Assembly (NCBI GenBank): GCA_945947045.1
Contig: CAMEXG010000133.1
Location: 1 to 5,516 of the forward strand
Direction of reading: 5' to 3'
DNA from: an uncultured Spirochaetales bacterium
GTDB taxonomy: Bacteria; Spirochaetota; Spirochaetia; Sphaerochaetales; Sphaerochaetaceae
Length of the DNA: 5,516 bases
Position 1 is the stretch's first letter, and every line of letters starts with the position of its first letter. Position numbers and translations under genes: made by a program. The notes beneath the pieces are model-generated. The model had not been told where the DNA came from. It ran no database searches and saw only the letters and a list, made by a program, of their open reading frames with translations. Positions 5,351-5,516 of the stretch are shown one piece after another.

Positions 5351-5366
5351 TGGCACGGTTTTTTCA
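5351..5366 (+). promoter_or_regulatory. Sigma-54 (-24/-12) promoter of the TctC-type gene
   Basis: TGGCACGGTTTTTTCA matches the consensus TGGCACG-N4-TTGCA except for one base: the -13 G is T. The -24 GG (5352-5353) and the -12 C (5365) have the required 12-base spacing. The predicted start is near 5377, about 25 bases before the ATG. Confidence 0.82.
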
Positions 5367-5391
5367 TGTGAATTGTTGAACTAAAACAATC

Positions 5392-5516
5392 GGAGGAAAA
5401 AATGAAAAAAGGTATTTTGGTTTTGGTTTTGACATTAATTGTTTCTCTTTCTCTATTTGCTAATGGAGCACAGGAAGGCAGTGCTGCTTATCCTGCAGGA
5501 GCTGTCGAGTTGGTAG
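5392..5516 (+). CDS. tctC: TctC/Bug-type solute-binding protein of a TTT transporter, N-terminal part (coding from 5402)
   Basis: GGAGG (5392-5396) precedes the ATG at 5402 by 5 bases. Thirty-eight codons are visible. MKK and a hydrophobic core (residues 4-19) form a Sec signal peptide, probably cut near A20 or A23, followed by a short linker and YPAGAVELV (30-38). That last segment resembles the first strand of mature TctC/Bug proteins, which begin Y-P-x-x-x-x-x-L-V before a glycine-rich ligand loop. There is no lipobox cysteine, so the product should be a soluble periplasmic protein. It would deliver a carboxylate to TctA/TctB membrane subunits, expected beyond the right edge. The sigma-54 promoter and enhancer-like repeats put it under the activator encoded just upstream. 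The family call rests on few residues; another binding-protein class is possible. Confidence 0.65.

Noticed and set aside
1..5516. CRISPR array, tRNA or rRNA gene, intact insertion sequence
   Set aside because: No regularly spaced repeats, no tRNA-like cloverleaf, no rRNA-like sequence and no transposase-like frame were seen.

Overview
The window reads like a spirochaete chromosome, most likely Sphaerochaeta or a close relative. The main clue is the signal peptide at the right edge, which ends in FANGAQEG, an ending I associate with periplasmic binding proteins of that group. Strong AGGAGG-type ribosome sites, AT-rich spacers and a sigma-54 activator next to a tricarboxylate-type (TTT) transporter gene fit but are not specific. 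The genus is an inference.

The left third (1-1817) is a graveyard of accessory genes. It holds, on the minus strand, the start of a HigB-type toxin gene with a 2-base frameshift. Upstream of that gene lie a 20-bp palindrome (probable operator) and an intrinsic terminator, both matching minus-strand transcription. Next, on the plus strand, is the C-terminal third of a COG2865 (Schlafen AlbA_2-type) regulator whose front is missing. After a gene-poor AT-rich stretch of about 500 bases with several hairpins comes an intact HipB-like antitoxin gene, overlapping by 4 bases the first 60 or so codons of a hipA toxin gene. That hipA remnant has an in-frame TAA and no kinase core. Three separate accessory modules are thus broken within 1.8 kb.

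The middle (1818-3274) holds a self-contained small gene with its own sigma-70-type promoter and terminator. It encodes a 94-residue protein with an AT-hook-like GRPKGSKNK start, a regular coiled coil and an acidic tail. Converging on it is a two-gene minus-strand operon: a 161-residue protein with one N-terminal membrane anchor (family not recognised), then a single-domain cupin with a complete metal-ligand set.

The right part (3275-5516) is a coherent regulatory unit. A 622-residue sigma-54 activator (PrpR_N, PAS, AAA+, Fis-type HTH) starts at a TTG behind a strong ribosome site. It is divergent from the membrane/cupin operon, and a 9+9-bp palindrome lies in the shared spacer. Downstream are GCAAC/GTTGC repeats (candidate enhancer sites), a near-consensus -24/-12 sigma-54 promoter, and the first 38 codons of a TctC-type binding protein. 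The simplest model is that the activator senses a small organic acid and turns on the uptake system that begins at the right edge.
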